Source of the DNA: Bauldia sp.
GTDB taxonomy: Bacteria; Pseudomonadota; Alphaproteobacteria; Rhizobiales; Kaistiaceae
Assembly (NCBI GenBank): GCA_020849325.1
Contig: JADLGL010000046.1
Location: 1-46,987, forward strand
DNA: 46,987 bases
Direction of reading: 5' to 3'
Position numbers and translations under genes: made by a program. Below are positions 8,473 through 16,946 of the stretch, piece after piece. Under the pieces are notes generated by a model that was given only the letters and a program-made list of their open reading frames with translations, was not told the DNA's origin and made no database searches. Each line of letters starts with the position of its first letter. Within the stretch, counting starts at the first letter, position 1.

Positions 8473-8809
8473 CGGAGCACCTCGAAGAACTGGACGATGG
8501 GGGGAGGCTAGGCCCGCCGGGGGGTGGTGGTCAATCCGATCGCGGGGACGTGTCGAGGAGCCGCTCGCCGCGTATTCCGTAGACGGCAGCAATCAACCTG
8601 CTCGACTTCGGAAGAAGTGGCTGATGAATGGAAGATTCGAGCCTGTCGGGCAGCAGGCCGGACTAGCTGAAAATCAGTGGCTCGCGCTTCCTGCTTCGCC
8701 GGTATCGCCTCGTTTGCATTGAGCCACTAGAAGACCCGTCGGTCCGGGTTCCGCTGCGCGGCCCCGGAACGACGGGTCTACTCGCAGGAGCCACACCCGC
8801 GGCTGTGGT
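8473..8809. other. 337-bp gene-free stretch with two inverted repeats
   Basis: It lies between cytochrome c (which starts here and reads left) and the rlmJ 3' end. It holds an 8-bp inverted repeat AGTGGCTC (8676-8683)/GAGCCACT (8721-8728). This is followed at once by a long hairpin: AGACCCGTCG (8732-8741)/CGACGGGTCT (8770-8779) with an inner TCCGGG/CCCGGA stem. No T-tract follows. The text near 8610-8635 (GGAAGAAGTGGCTG) resembles an internal part of the 106-bp element and may be a relic. Confidence 0.6.
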
Positions 8810-9628
8810 CTACACCCGCAGCCGCCGCACCGGCGGCTGTGCCGGCGCACCCAGCGCGTCGCGGAGTTCGGTCTGGATGGCGGTCGCAGTGGCCTCGAAC
8901 TGCCAGGGCGGATTGAGGATCACGAGGCCACTGCCGGCGAAGCGTAGGCCGTTTTCCTCGTGGCGGATGAATTCTGCGACGATGCCCTCGAACCCCGCGC
9001 CGTCGACGGCGGCGAAGAGCGGGGCGAGGGTGGTGCGGTCTTTTACGGGATACCAGGCGGCGAACATGCCGGTGGGCCACTTCTTCATCGCCGCCACGAG
9101 CGCGGCGCCCAGGCGGGCGGGTTCGTCGCGTTCCTCGTAGGGCGGATCGATCAGCACGAGGCCGCGGCGCTCGGGCGGCGGGATGAAGGCGAGGAACGCC
9201 TCGTAGCCGTCGCGGTGGTGGATCGACACGCGCGGGTCGCCGCGGAACTGGGCGCGGAGCGTTCGGTGATCGTCGGGGTGGAGTTCGGAGGCGATCAGCC
9301 GGTCATCGTCGCGGAGGAGGGAGCGCGCGACCGCGGCCGAGCCGGGATAGACCGACAGGCCGCCCGCCGCGTTCATGCCGCGGACGATGGCGAGATGAGG
9401 TTCCGCGGCCGGCATCGCCGCGTCGAGCGCGCGAACGATCCCGTCCGCCGCCTCGCCGGTCTTCAGGGCTTCGGCCGAACCGAGATCGTAGAGGCCGAGC
9501 CCGGCATGCGTGTCGATCACGGCGAACGGCTTCGGCTTCAGCCGGAGGTGAAGGATCAGCTGCGCGAGGATCGCGTGCTTGAAGACGTCCGCGTGGTTGC
9601 CCGCGTGGTAGAGGTGCCGGTAGTTCAT
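8810..9628 (-). CDS. rlmJ: 23S rRNA (adenine(2030)-N6)-methyltransferase RlmJ
   Basis: 272 residues from ATG 9628; the family begins MNYRHxYHAGNHADV, exactly as here. The SAM-binding VIDTHAGLGLYDL (about 37-49) and catalytic DPPY (161-164) with flanking GLVLI identify the N6-adenine methyltransferase class. The enzyme modifies A2030 of 23S rRNA before 50S assembly. It is monocistronic, with the collagen-like gene diverging from it. Confidence 0.93.
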   Translation of the reverse strand: MNYRHLYHAGNHADVFKHAILAQLILHLRLKPKPFAVIDTHAGLGLYDLGSAEALKTGEAADGIVRALDAAMPAAEPHLAIVRGMNAAGGLSVYPGSAAVARSLLRDDDRLIASELHPDDHRTLRAQFRGDPRVSIHHRDGYEAFLAFIPPPERRGLVLIDPPYEERDEPARLGAALVAAMKKWPTGMFAAWYPVKDRTTLAPLFAAVDGAGFEGIVAEFIRHEENGLRFAGSGLVILNPPWQFEATATAIQTELRDALGAPAQPPVRRLRV

Positions 9629-9947
9629 TCGCCTGCCCAAAAACTCCGGCGCCGCTCTTGCCACGAAACGGCCGCCGCGGGCAGTCGGAAGCGATCCTTC
9701 CCCGTCGCTGACCCGCACCGTGCGTGCCGCCGAACGGTGCCCGTCCGGGCGAGGCGACGGCTGCGTCCGCCCGAGGACGCCTCGGATTTGCTTCAAGACA
9801 CCAGAGCCGCATCTCCTTCGCGTTGACCATTCCCCGATTGTCGCGGCCAGGAGAGAGGAACGAACGGTCGCACGCATTGCTTGTGCAGTCAGACCGCCGG
9901 CCAAGACATGCGGCCGGAATCAGGGAAACAGGACTGGAGACACTCCC
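9629..9947. other. Divergent intergenic region between rlmJ and the collagen-like gene
   Basis: 319 bp with no convincing coding capacity. It must hold both promoters. A hairpin CCGGCC (about 9899)/GGCCGG lies shortly before the downstream ribosome-binding site. No known regulator site was recognised. Confidence 0.4.
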
Positions 9948-10991
9948 ATGACTGGCAAGACAGGTCTCGTCATCACTGCCGCGTTACTTGCGGGCGTCGC
10001 CGTTACCACGGCCTACGCCCAGATCGGCGTCGATCTCGGCGGCGTCGGCGTCAATGTCGACCTCGGCGGCGGCAACAACAACCCGCCCGCGAACGGCGCG
10101 CCCAACAATGCCGGAGGGGCGGATGCCAACGTCAACGTCAACATCGGCGGTGGCGGTGGCGGCGATGCCGGGGGCGCGGCTCCCGCCGACCCGGTCGGCG
10201 CCGTCAACAATCTCCTCGGCAACGTCCTTGGGCCGGGGCCCGCTCCGGTGCCTGCGCCCGGCGCCACCCCCGCCAATACGATCGCAACGGTGGACGTGCC
10301 GCTCGACGTCGATGTCCTTCTCGACCGCGACGGCGCTACCGGAGGTGGCGACGCGCCGCTACTGAATCTCGACGCGGTGGCGCCGGGCGAGATCATCATC
10401 GGCCCGCAGAACGATCCGACCGCGACGGTGACGCTCGACGCGCTCCTCGAAACCGGCGTCCGCGATGCCAACGGCAACGCCGTCGGCATCGTCGAGGGCC
10501 TCGGCACCGATACCGCCGGCAACGCCGTCCTCATCATCAACCTCAATGACGGGCTGATCGAGGGGGTCGACCGCATCGCGGTGACCGGCGATGTCCTCAC
10601 ACGGGACGAAAACGGCCTGATCCTGCCGGACCTCGGCGCCGAGCTCGGTATCGTCATCGGTCAGGCCGGAGGGCCGGGGACGCCCGGCACGCCCGGCACG
10701 CCCGGCACTCCGGGCACGCCTGGCACTCCGGGAGGTCCCGGCACTCCCGGCGCTCCGGGGACTCCGGGTGCTCCGGGTACGCCTGGACCGGCGGGCATGC
10801 CCGGCGCGGTCGGCACTCCCGGCGGTATGGGCGCCGGCCAGAACGTCGATACCCGCACGACCGTCACCGTTGGCGGGCTGTCCGCCGAGCAGATGGACCA
10901 GCTCGCGGCGCTCCTCGCCCTGATGACGCCGGAGCAGCGCGCGGAACTCCTCCGCACCTGCTGGATCATCCTCGAGCCCGGCCGCTTCTAG
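9948..10991 (+). CDS. Exported protein with a collagen-like Gly-X-Y tract
   Basis: 347 residues. A GGAG at 9935-9938 precedes the ATG. Residues 1-25 are a signal peptide (cleavage after TAYAQ or just before). Then follow a Gly/Asn/Val-rich segment (about 30-75), a Pro/Ala linker, a central Asp/Val-rich domain (about 110-238, with repeated VDVPLDVDVLL and GNAVGIVEGLGTDTAGNAVLI blocks), and a near-unbroken Gly-X-Y run from about residue 242 to 295. That run is dominated by GTP (six in a row at first), GAP and GPA. A conserved-looking helix with the only cysteine (about 310-347, LMTPEQRAELLRTCW) closes it. It is probably secreted or surface-attached and trimeric through the collagen-like stalk. 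No anchor motif is visible. The stop TAG is the left edge of repeat copy B. Confidence 0.8.
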   Translation: MTGKTGLVITAALLAGVAVTTAYAQIGVDLGGVGVNVDLGGGNNNPPANGAPNNAGGADANVNVNIGGGGGGDAGGAAPADPVGAVNNLLGNVLGPGPAPVPAPGATPANTIATVDVPLDVDVLLDRDGATGGGDAPLLNLDAVAPGEIIIGPQNDPTATVTLDALLETGVRDANGNAVGIVEGLGTDTAGNAVLIINLNDGLIEGVDRIAVTGDVLTRDENGLILPDLGAELGIVIGQAGGPGTPGTPGTPGTPGTPGTPGGPGTPGAPGTPGAPGTPGPAGMPGAVGTPGGMGAGQNVDTRTTVTVGGLSAEQMDQLAALLALMTPEQRAELLRTCWIILEPGRF

Positions 10992-11093
10992 AGCATGATC
11001 CGAAGAAGCGGCCGTCGGTTCTTCGATAAAGATCATGCTCCATCAGGGAATGAGGCGACGAGCATGATCCGACTTCAACGGATCATGCTCCAG
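10988..11093. repeat. Two-hairpin dispersed element, copy B (full length, 106 bp)
   Basis: Left edge CTAGAGCATGATCCG, right edge CGGATCATGCTCCAG. Hairpin 1: GAGCATGATC (10991-11000)/GATCATGCTC (11031-11040) with an inner CGAAGAA/TTCTTCG stem. Hairpin 2: a 12-bp stem 11060-11071/11079-11090 with a 7-nt loop. It supplies the TAG stop of the collagen-like gene. Confidence 0.85.
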
Positions 11094-11118
11094 AGCCCCC
11101 CTCGCGGATGCTGCCGAC

Positions 11119-11149
11119 AGGCCCGGCCCAGTGCCGGGCCTTTCGTTTG
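11119..11149 (+). terminator. Rho-independent terminator
   Basis: A 9-bp perfect stem AGGCCCGGC/GCCGGGCCT with a 5-nt loop, followed by TTTCGTTT. It would end plus-strand transcripts from the collagen-like gene after the repeat; it also lies just past the 3' end of the minus-strand DUF1232 gene. Confidence 0.75.
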
Positions 11150-11163
11150 CGACGCGCGCTGAC

Positions 11164-11532
11164 TCAGGCGGCTTCCCGCCCCTCGAGGGTCTCGCGGGCG
11201 GCGGCGCGGTGGGCGGGCGTGATGTGGGCGCGGACCATGCCGAGCGTCGCGAGGAGGATCGAGGCGTCGTCGGCGAAGCCGATGCCCGCCACGATGTCGG
11301 GGATCGTGTCGATCGGCAGGACGAAATAGGCGAGGGCGCCGAGCAGCACCGCGCGGACGCGCGTCGGCGTGTTGCGGTCGATCGCGCAATAGTACGCGGC
11401 GACCACCTCCTCGGAGAACGGGATCTGCCGCGCCGCGCGCCGGAGCGTGCCCCAGAAGCCGCGCCGGACCTTCCGCTCCTGCGCCTCCTCGGCAGGCCCG
11501 AGAATCTCGCCGTACTTCACGTCGTCGTCCAT
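11164..11532 (-). CDS. YkvA/DUF1232 family membrane protein
   Basis: 122 residues from ATG 11532. The DUF1232 core is clear: AAYYCAIDRNTPTRVRA, then a hydrophobic segment LLGALAYFVLPIDTIPDIV with the hallmark P-D-x-x-P-D-like turn, and GFADDASILLATL. Family members are small membrane-associated proteins of unknown function. Convergent with the collagen-like gene across a terminator. Confidence 0.85.
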   Translation of the reverse strand: MDDDVKYGEILGPAEEAQERKVRRGFWGTLRRAARQIPFSEEVVAAYYCAIDRNTPTRVRAVLLGALAYFVLPIDTIPDIVAGIGFADDASILLATLGMVRAHITPAHRAAARETLEGREAA

Positions 11533-11781
11533 CGCCGGTCCCTTCCTCCCCTTCGGGAGAATCTGGTGCGAAGGCGCGGCTTTGCAAGGTTTTTTCGAAG
11601 CTCGCAAAGGCCGCGACCCGACGAACAAGGGGAAGACGATGCGTGTCTCCACCCGGCCAGGATCGGGGGGACAGCCAGTTCCGGCGGCCGATCACGGTCC
11701 TGCGAGCGCGGTGTCAAGGTTAATCCTGGTTTCCTGCCGATCATCGTTACCGACCTGTTACGAAAAGAGGCGGTAATTCTA

Positions 11782-13275
11782 ATGAACGCCCAACCGAAAT
11801 TTAAAATCGCGCCGATACAACTCATCCCGTCGAAAGCACCGGGAGTAAGGCGCGTGCGACTTTCCTTCGCCGGGATCGCCGGGCGCGTCCGGCCGGCGGT
11901 GCTGCGCAATCGCGTGCTGCCTGTCGCGGCGATGCTCGACGGCATCCTCTCGGCGACGGACGAACGTTCCGTCTCGCGCCGCATCTCGCTCATCGCCTTC
12001 GCCATCCGCATCGCCTCGGCCGTCATCGCGCTGGGATCGCAGGTGCTGATGGCGCGCTGGATGGGCGAGCACGACTATGGCGTCTTCGTCGTCGTGTGGA
12101 CGGCCGCGGTCGTCGTCGGAGGCCTCTCCTGCCTCGGCTTCCAGATGTCGGTGGTGAAGTTCATCCCGGAATATCTCGAGCGGAAGGAGTTCGGCGTCCT
12201 CCGGGGCATAATCATCGGGGCGCGGGCCTATGGCTTCGCGTCGGCGAGCGTGGTGGCGCTCCTCGGCGCCCTCGGCATCTGGCTCCTCGGCGACCGCCTC
12301 GAAAGCTACTATGTCGCCCCGCTCTACCTTGCCGCCGTGTGCCTGCCGATCCTCGCCATCGGCGAGATCCAGGACGGCATGTCGCGCGCTTTCAACTGGG
12401 TGTCGGTCGCGCTCTGGCCGCTCTTCATCTACCGGCCGCTCGCCGTTCTCGTCTTCATGTGGATCGCCGTCATGTTCGGCGCGCCCGCGAATGCGGTGAC
12501 GGCGATGTACGCCACGATCGGCGCCGTCTACCTCGTCACCGCCTATCAGGCATGGGGCCTCCGCCGCCGGATCAACCGCACCGTTCCCGCAGCGCCGCGG
12601 TCGTACAAGCCGATCCACTGGATCGCGATCTCGCTGCCGATCTTCATCGTGGAGGGGTTCTTCAACCTCCTCACCAATGTCGACATCCTCATCGTCGGCA
12701 TGCTGCTCGAGCCGCAGGAGGCGGGCGTCTATTTCGCCGCGGTGAAGGCGCTGTCGCTCATCCACTTCGTCTATTTCGCGGTGCGGGCCGGGGCGGCGCA
12801 GCGCATCTCGGCCTATTACGCCTCCGGCGACCAGGTGAAGCTCCAGGCCTTCATCCGCGATACGCTGCACTGGACGTTCTGGCCGTCGCTCCTCGTCTCG
12901 ATCCTCCTTCTCCTCCTCGGGAAACCGATCCTGTCGCTGTTCGGCGAGGGCTTCGTCGCCGGCTATCCGCTGTTCTTCGCCTTCATCGGCGGCCTCCTCG
13001 TGCGCGCCTCGGTCGGGCCGGCCGAGAGCATCCTCACGATGGCAGGCGAGCAGCGCATCTGCGCCGTCGTCTACGCGGTGGTGTTCGCCCTCAACGTCGC
13101 GCTCAATTTCATCCTCGTGCCGATCATGGGCCTCCAGGGCGCGGCGATCGCGACCGCGACGGCGATCTCGATCGAGGCGCTGGCGCTCGCCGTCGTGATC
13201 TACCGGCGGCTCGGCATCCTCTGCTTCATCGGCTTCGTGCTGACGCCGCCGCGCCGGGCGGCGGAGGCGAACTGA
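11782..13275 (+). CDS. Polysaccharide flippase-like membrane protein (MOP superfamily)
   Basis: 497 residues from ATG 11782 (GAGG 11 nt upstream); an internal ATG at 11935 is an alternative. About 12-14 hydrophobic segments span residues 75-485, with the short charged loops of the polysaccharide-transporter (Wzx) branch of the MOP exporters. Characteristic stretches are the first helix region RISLIAFAIRIASAVIALGSQ, ARWMGEHDYGVFV, and LEPQEAGVYFAAVKAL. The predicted job is flipping lipid-linked glycans across the inner membrane. It leads a three-gene unit with the acyltransferase and cupin genes (1-bp gap, then ATGA overlap). The 80 bp before the start are less GC-rich than the surroundings, fitting a promoter. 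Confidence 0.83.
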   Translation: MNAQPKFKIAPIQLIPSKAPGVRRVRLSFAGIAGRVRPAVLRNRVLPVAAMLDGILSATDERSVSRRISLIAFAIRIASAVIALGSQVLMARWMGEHDYGVFVVVWTAAVVVGGLSCLGFQMSVVKFIPEYLERKEFGVLRGIIIGARAYGFASASVVALLGALGIWLLGDRLESYYVAPLYLAAVCLPILAIGEIQDGMSRAFNWVSVALWPLFIYRPLAVLVFMWIAVMFGAPANAVTAMYATIGAVYLVTAYQAWGLRRRINRTVPAAPRSYKPIHWIAISLPIFIVEGFFNLLTNVDILIVGMLLEPQEAGVYFAAVKALSLIHFVYFAVRAGAAQRISAYYASGDQVKLQAFIRDTLHWTFWPSLLVSILLLLLGKPILSLFGEGFVAGYPLFFAFIGGLLVRASVGPAESILTMAGEQRICAVVYAVVFALNVALNFILVPIMGLQGAAIATATAISIEALALAVVIYRRLGILCFIGFVLTPPRRAAEAN

Positions 13276-13276
13276 G

Positions 13277-14485
13277 ATGGCGACGGTCACCCTCGACGTC
13301 GCGGGATCGGGAGCGCCGGCGCGGGTATCGGCCCCGGCGGTCCTCACCCGCGGCGTGACGGACCTCCTGCCGCTCTCCGACATCTGCGACGTCCATCGCG
13401 GCATCGCGCCCGCCGCCGTCGCGGACAACCCGTTCCTCCATCCGGCCTTCCTCATCGAGGCGGCGGAGGCGCTCGGTGGCCATGTCGAACTCCTCGCCTG
13501 CCTCGTGCCGGGCGGGCGGGCGGTGGCCGCGATGCCCGTGGTGCGCGACCGGATCGGGCGGATTGCGCCGGCGCTCTCGTTCTTCGTCCACGATTATGCG
13601 CCGCTCGGCGCGCCGCTCGTCGCAAGCGCCGCTCCGGGCGCGATCCGCGGGCTCGTCGAGGGCGCGGTGGAGGCGGCCGGCGACCGCCGCGCCATCGTCT
13701 TCCCCTATCTCCCCGCGGACGGCGTTCTGGCCAGCGCGATCCGCGAGGCGGCCGCGGCGGCGGGCCGCGAAGCGATCCGCGTCGATCGGCATGAGCGTGC
13801 GCTGATCGAGCGGAGCCGCGACGGCGTCGATCCGCGGGCGGCGCTGTCGCCGCGGCGGCGGAAGGAATACGCCCGGCAGATGCGCCGGCTCCACGAGGCG
13901 GCGGCGGTCCGCATCGAGGCCGCCACCGCGCCCGACGAGGTGCGCGGGGCGTTCGAGGCGTTCCTCGCGCTCGAAGCCGCCGGCTGGAAGGGCCGGCACG
14001 GGACGGCGATGCGCGACCTCCCGAAGGTCGCGGTCTTCGCCCGCGCCGCCGTTGCCGGCCTCGCCCGTGACGGCGCCTGCCGCATCTTCACCCTGCGCGC
14101 CGGGGGGACGGCTGTGGCGATGCTGGTGGTGTTCGTGTCGGGCGGCACAGCGGCGACGTGGAAGATCGCCTACGACGAGGCGTTCGGCCGGTTTTCGCCG
14201 GGAGCCCAGCTGATGCTCGACGTGCCGAAGCTCCTCTTTGCCGATCCGGCGATCGAGCGGGTCGATTCCCTTGCGGCGCCAAACCACCCGATGGTCGACC
14301 ATCTCTGGCGCGGGCGGCTCGCGCTCGAAACGCTCGTGCTCGCGCCGACGCGGGGCCGCGCGCTCTTCCGCGCCGGCCTTGCCCTTCGCGTCGCGGAAGC
14401 GCGCGGGCGGATCGCGGCGCGTGCGCTTCGCGAACGGCTCCGTCGGAAAGGCCGAGCGCCCGAAACCGGACGAGGTGAAGCATGA
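13277..14485 (+). CDS. CelD/BcsL-like GNAT acyltransferase
   Basis: 402 residues. The C-terminal half has the pattern of the GNAT domain of cellulose-biosynthesis CelD-like proteins: LSPRRRKEYARQMRRL (about 192-207), FLALEAAGWKGRHGTAM, and CRIFTLRAGGTAVAMLVVF, ending in KIAYDEAFGRFSPG. FemAB-related enzymes in this group acylate sugars or lipid-linked glycans in the cytoplasm; the substrate here is not known. It starts 1 nt after the flippase stop, so translation is probably coupled, and it overlaps the cupin gene by 4 nt (ATGA). Confidence 0.82.
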   Translation: MATVTLDVAGSGAPARVSAPAVLTRGVTDLLPLSDICDVHRGIAPAAVADNPFLHPAFLIEAAEALGGHVELLACLVPGGRAVAAMPVVRDRIGRIAPALSFFVHDYAPLGAPLVASAAPGAIRGLVEGAVEAAGDRRAIVFPYLPADGVLASAIREAAAAAGREAIRVDRHERALIERSRDGVDPRAALSPRRRKEYARQMRRLHEAAAVRIEAATAPDEVRGAFEAFLALEAAGWKGRHGTAMRDLPKVAVFARAAVAGLARDGACRIFTLRAGGTAVAMLVVFVSGGTAATWKIAYDEAFGRFSPGAQLMLDVPKLLFADPAIERVDSLAAPNHPMVDHLWRGRLALETLVLAPTRGRALFRAGLALRVAEARGRIAARALRERLRRKGRAPETGRGEA

Positions 14486-15411
14486 CCGTGATCGCAGTCG
14501 AGCGCGGCGCCGAGAGCCGCTTCCCGGACGAGCCGTTCGCCATCCGCCACGGCCTCGCCGGCCATCCGCTCCTCTCCCTCGAGGCCCTCGCGGTGCTCGC
14601 CGGCCGCCTCGACCGCGACCGCGTCGAGTTCAACTCCGGCAAGCTCAAACCCGATCAGCGGCCCGAGGATGTCCCGACGCTCGACCTCGCGCCGCCCGAC
14701 GTGGTGCGACGGATCGAGACGGCCGACGCCTGGATGGTGCTGAAGAACGTCGAGACGATGCCGGAATACCGCGCACTCATCGCGTCGGCGCTCGACGATG
14801 CGGCGAAGGCGCTCGGCCGGAAGAGCGCGTCCGCGGGCGGCATGCGCGACTTCCAGGGCTTCATCTTCGTCGCCTCCGCGAACGCGGTGACGCCGTTCCA
14901 CATGGACTACGAGGAGAATTTCTTCGTCCACCTCGCCGGCCCGAAGGCGATGCACGTCTTCGACAACCGCGACCGGACGCTCGTGCCCGAGGAGGAGATG
15001 GAGGTGTATCCCGGAAAACACCGCAATCTCCGCTACCGCGCGGATTTCGAGGCGAAGGCGCGGGTGTTCGAGATGCAGCCGGGCGACGGGCTGTTCCTGC
15101 CCTACACCTGGCCGCACTGGGTGCGGACCGGCAACCGCTACGCCGTATCGATGGCGATCACCTGGAAATCGAAGCGCGACGTGCGGCTCAACGCGCTCTA
15201 CTTCGTCAACGCCGTGCTGCGGAAGATGAAGCTGCCGCAGCCGGTGCCGGGCCGTCACCCCTGGTACGACGGCACCAAGGTCGCGCTCTACCGCACCGCC
15301 CGCGCGGTGGTGGAGCCGCTCCGCCGCAGCGAAGGCATGCGCCGCCGGCTCCGTACCGTCTTCTTCGGCCGGAAGGCGAACTACTACTACGGCGAGAAGG
15401 CCGAGGGCTGA
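14482..15411 (+). CDS. Cupin/JmjC-like (putative Fe(II)-dependent oxygenase) protein
   Basis: 309 residues. The iron-ligand pattern of the cupin_8/JmjC-like fold is visible: TPFHMDYEENFFVHLAG gives the HxD pair (about His149, Asp151), and FLPYTWPHWVRTG gives the distal histidine. A K-rich strand (GPKAMHVFDNRD) follows the first motif as in 2-oxoglutarate hydroxylases. It is the last gene of the flippase - acyltransferase operon, so it may hydroxylate a lipid or sugar carrier or a protein in the same export pathway; that role is inferred from context. No signal peptide, so cytoplasmic. Confidence 0.8.
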   Translation: MTVIAVERGAESRFPDEPFAIRHGLAGHPLLSLEALAVLAGRLDRDRVEFNSGKLKPDQRPEDVPTLDLAPPDVVRRIETADAWMVLKNVETMPEYRALIASALDDAAKALGRKSASAGGMRDFQGFIFVASANAVTPFHMDYEENFFVHLAGPKAMHVFDNRDRTLVPEEEMEVYPGKHRNLRYRADFEAKARVFEMQPGDGLFLPYTWPHWVRTGNRYAVSMAITWKSKRDVRLNALYFVNAVLRKMKLPQPVPGRHPWYDGTKVALYRTARAVVEPLRRSEGMRRRLRTVFFGRKANYYYGEKAEG

Positions 15412-15585
15412 GCTTCAGTTCGCCGGCACGGGCCTGGCGGGACGGTGACTTCGGCGAGCGCGCCGGCCGCCGGAAAGAGGCCGGTGGCAACAAGGGCCGC
15501 GAGAAGTCGGCGCACCGGCAATGCCATATGCCCCTCCAACCGGAGGGGACGCCGGCACACGCCATGGTGAATGTCGAGTGAAGGA

Positions 15586-15654
15586 CTATCGCGTGAGGAG
15601 AAGAACGGCGGTGATTGCCGCGACCACGATCACCGTGCCGATCACGAAACGCAT
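15586..15654 (-). CDS. Putative 22-residue single-helix membrane protein
   Basis: Reads MRFVIGTVIVVAAITAVLLL then TR, almost wholly one transmembrane helix with an N-terminal Arg. A GCAGGAG ribosome-binding site precedes the ATG by about 10 nt. The frame is open upstream but that part is Pro/Arg/Ser-rich and looks non-coding. Small single-helix proteins of this kind are commonly missed by gene callers. Support is the start signal and composition only. Confidence 0.45.
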   Translation of the reverse strand: MRFVIGTVIVVAAITAVLLLTR

Positions 15655-15874
15655 CGGATTTCTGCTCCTGCCCGACCCTTTGCGCGCGGGCTCTCCGCCG
15701 GCGCCATCGCCGTCACTGTAGCATTTTGGCGGGCGTGACGGCGCCCCGGGTGCGACTCGCGCCGGGCGAAGCCGCTGGAGTGTGTCCAGGAGCCGCCCCC
15801 TTCGCCTCCCCTCCCGTGCGTCCACGAGGGGGAGGGACAAGAAGCGTCCGGCACTCCGGAGGAACACTCTCCGC

Positions 15875-15988
15875 TCACGCCACCGGGGAGCCGGTGGCGA
15901 CGCTGTAGAGGAGGGCGGCCGCGACGCCGACATAGACGCCATAGGAAAGGGCGGTCGCGGAGCGGATGATGGCAAGATGGCGTTTCAT
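15875..15988 (-). CDS. 37-residue membrane protein
   Basis: A strong AAAGGAG stands 7 nt before ATG 15988. The product begins MKRHLAIIRSATALSYGVYV and continues into a hydrophobic helix (about 14-31, GVYVGVAAALLYSVA). It diverges from mtgA. A GC palindrome at about 15807-15838 lies downstream and could terminate the transcript. No family was recognised. Confidence 0.6.
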   Translation of the reverse strand: MKRHLAIIRSATALSYGVYVGVAAALLYSVATGSPVA

Positions 15989-16124
15989 GGCAGTCTCCTT
16001 TCGATGATCGTCGCCTCCGCTGTCACTTTGTCGCACCGGGCGGCGCGGCCAAGGCCGCGAGCCGGCCGTTTTGTCCCGCCTTGTCGCGGCGGCGCCCGCC
16101 GGGATGGCCGGTGACACTTTTCCG

Positions 16125-16871
16125 ATGAGCGGATCGCGGACGGGGCGGATGGCGGGTAACCGGACGGCCGAAGCGATGCGGACGAAGCTCCGCAAACCCG
16201 CGCCGCGGCGGAAGTTCTGGCGGCGCGTGCTGCGCTGGGCGCTCGTCGCGATCGCCGTGCTCGTCGCGATCCCGCTCGTCCTCGTGCCGCTCTATCGCGT
16301 CGCCGCGCCCGTCTCGACGCTGATGTTCTGGGACCGGCTGATGGATCGCGAGGTGGACCGGCGCTGGGTCACGCTCGACGAAGTCTCGCCCGACCTCGTC
16401 CGCGCCGTCATCGCCTCGGAGGACAATTTCTTCTGCCGCCATCACGGGGTCGACTGGGGCGAGGTGCGGGAGGTTCTGGCGGCCGGTGCCGATCGCGGCG
16501 CGTCGACGATCGCGATGCAGGTGGCGCGGAACCTCTTCCTCTGGCAGGGGCGGAGTCTCGTCCGCAAAGGCCTGGAAGTGCCGCTCGCGCTCTATGCCGA
16601 CCTCGTCCTCGGCAAGCGGCGGATGATGGAAATCTACCTCAACATCGCCGAATGGGGGCCGGGCGTTTTCGGCGTCGAGGCGGCGGCGCAGCACCATTTC
16701 GGTATCGCGGCGTCGGCGCTGACGCCGGACCAGGCGGTGCTCCTCGCCATCACGCTGCCGGGGCCGCTCACCCGCGATCCGGCGAATCCGACCGCGGCGA
16801 TGGGGCGCGTGGCGGCGATCATCGCCGGTCGCGTCGCGGCCGGGCCGAACGTTGCGTGTCTCGGCCTCTGA
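16125..16871 (+). CDS. mtgA: Monofunctional peptidoglycan glycosyltransferase MtgA
   Basis: About 248 residues from ATG 16125; ATGs at 16149 and 16176 are equally possible because none has a clear ribosome-binding site. A basic N-terminus and one transmembrane helix (about residues 35-57) anchor the glycosyltransferase-51 domain. Motifs: VIASEDNFFCRHHGVDW (catalytic Glu in ASEDxxF), GASTIAMQVARNLFLW, RKGLEVPLALYADLVLGKRRMMEIYLNIAEWG, and the later AAAQHHFG. It polymerises lipid II into glycan strands in the periplasm. rpmF follows 75 nt downstream but has its own -10-like sequence. Confidence 0.93.
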   Translation: MSGSRTGRMAGNRTAEAMRTKLRKPAPRRKFWRRVLRWALVAIAVLVAIPLVLVPLYRVAAPVSTLMFWDRLMDREVDRRWVTLDEVSPDLVRAVIASEDNFFCRHHGVDWGEVREVLAAGADRGASTIAMQVARNLFLWQGRSLVRKGLEVPLALYADLVLGKRRMMEIYLNIAEWGPGVFGVEAAAQHHFGIAASALTPDQAVLLAITLPGPLTRDPANPTAAMGRVAAIIAGRVAAGPNVACLGL

Positions 16872-16872
16872 C

Positions 16873-16901
16873 GCTGGTCAAACCGCGCGCATTGCTATAA
16901 G
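16873..16901 (+). promoter_or_regulatory. Possible rpmF promoter
   Basis: A TATAAG -10-like hexamer at 16896-16901 lies 46 nt before rpmF; the -35 region (about 16873-16879, GCTGGTC) is weak. Inferred from position and -10 match only. Confidence 0.35.
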
Positions 16902-16946
16902 GAGCGCGCCAAACCCAGACCATTCCAATCCAGCTGAGCCGAACCC

